The notes under the pieces are model-generated. The model searched no databases and was not told the DNA's origin. It saw only the letters and a program-made list of their open reading frames with translations. DNA of 64,000 nucleotides from Rhytidiadelphus loreus (Eukaryota; Streptophyta; Bryopsida; Hypnales; Hylocomiaceae): positions 83,880,981 through 83,944,980 of the forward strand of contig OX344762.1 in the NCBI GenBank assembly GCA_947034895.1, read 5' to 3'. Within the stretch, counting starts at the first letter, position 1. Each line of letters starts with the position of its first letter. This document shows, in pieces, positions 63,490 to 64,000 of this stretch. Made by a program: the position numbers and the translations under genes.

Positions 63490-64000
63490 ATGGTTGGGAC
63501 TCAGGAATTTATTATGCCTGAATCCGTCGAGGCAAAATTAGAGGCTATTCTTAATGCTATTAACACATTATCCGTATGGACCACAACGATTGAAGGAGTC
63601 ATTGGTGGCCTTCAACAACATCAATCTACCACCAATCAAGAGGGAGGAGCTTCGCCTGTAATTCGACAAGATCCACTACAACAACGGAAGGAACCTCGTG
63701 TAAGCCTATCTAAAAAATTCAATGGCACACGCTCCAAATTTTGAGGTTTTGTCAATCAAATTCGATTGATAATCGCCTTATAGTCAAAGCACTACCCAAC
63801 AGAAGAATCACAAATTGGATTGATTGGGACGTTACTTACAAGACAAGCTTTATTATGGTTTGCTTTTTTGTTTGAGAAGGGTTCATCCATCTTAAACAAC
63901 TTTGACACTTTTTTGGAGGCTTTTGGAGAACATGACAAGGCTCGTTGGGCAACAACAAAGATTTGGTCCCTACAACGAAGGACACGTTCTGCATCATCTT
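63490..64000 (+). pseudogene. Ty3/gypsy-like gag remnant, runs off the window
   Basis: This is the capsid-type gene of an LTR retrotransposon. From Met at 63490 the frame holds a helical leader (ESVEAKLEAILNAINTL), a Gln-rich linker, then FNGTRSKF. After that, two in-frame stops (63742-63744 and near 63781) interrupt a region typical of retrotransposon gag, with TEESQIGLIGTLL, ALLWF and FLEAFGEHDKARWA. The frame otherwise stays open to the window end. It is inactive because of the stops; the pol part is not in view. Confidence 0.75.

Overview
This window looks like nuclear DNA of a land plant. Intact genes are split by many short GT-AG introns. There is a plant-type leucine-rich-repeat receptor kinase present twice, a PASTICCINO1-type multi-FKBP immunophilin, and a plastid-type Nudix hydrolase of the NUDT20/24 group. 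The AT-rich spaces are filled with plant DNA transposons: CACTA, PIF/Harbinger and Stowaway-like miniature elements, plus a Ty3/gypsy-like fragment. I cannot name the species. A non-seed plant is possible from the overall impression, but that is weak inference.

Layout: 0-14.7 kb is gene-poor and transposon-rich. It holds a decayed PIF/Harbinger element (transposase at 1.7-2.8 kb on +, DNA-binding partner at 6.4-8.1 kb on -), with two small CACTA elements nested in the partner gene, and two longer non-autonomous CACTA elements at 11.6 and 13.3 kb. From 14.7 to 26.08 kb lies the left arm of a large inverted duplication, carrying LRR receptor kinase A on + (17618-25204, 18 exons, 886 aa model). 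From 26.9 to 30.8 kb is a second, better-preserved Harbinger element with the same convergent gene pair, itself broken by a 0.5-kb inverted-repeat insertion. 31-36.8 kb is AT-rich repeats. 36879-44001 (-) is PASTICCINO1 (20 exons, 626 aa). 45946-49635 (-) is the NUDT20/24-like hydrolase (9 exons, 349 aa). From 49.88 to at least 63.11 kb is the right arm of the inverted duplication, with LRR receptor kinase B on - (58074-50481, 18 exons, 889 aa). A decayed LTR retrotransposon starts at 63115 exactly where arm homology is lost and runs off the window.

The main structural story is an inverted duplication with arms of about 11-13 kb flanking a 24-kb spacer that holds two conserved housekeeping genes. 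The paired receptor kinases have almost identical kinase exons but clearly diverged N-terminal extracellular exons, consistent with kept signalling output and a changed ligand-facing side, or with gene conversion over the 3' half. Two non-canonical GC-AG introns are required by the PAS1 and NUDT reading frames. No tRNA, rRNA, CRISPR or prokaryotic feature was seen. All exon models are hand-spliced from frame, splice signals and family knowledge, without transcript support.
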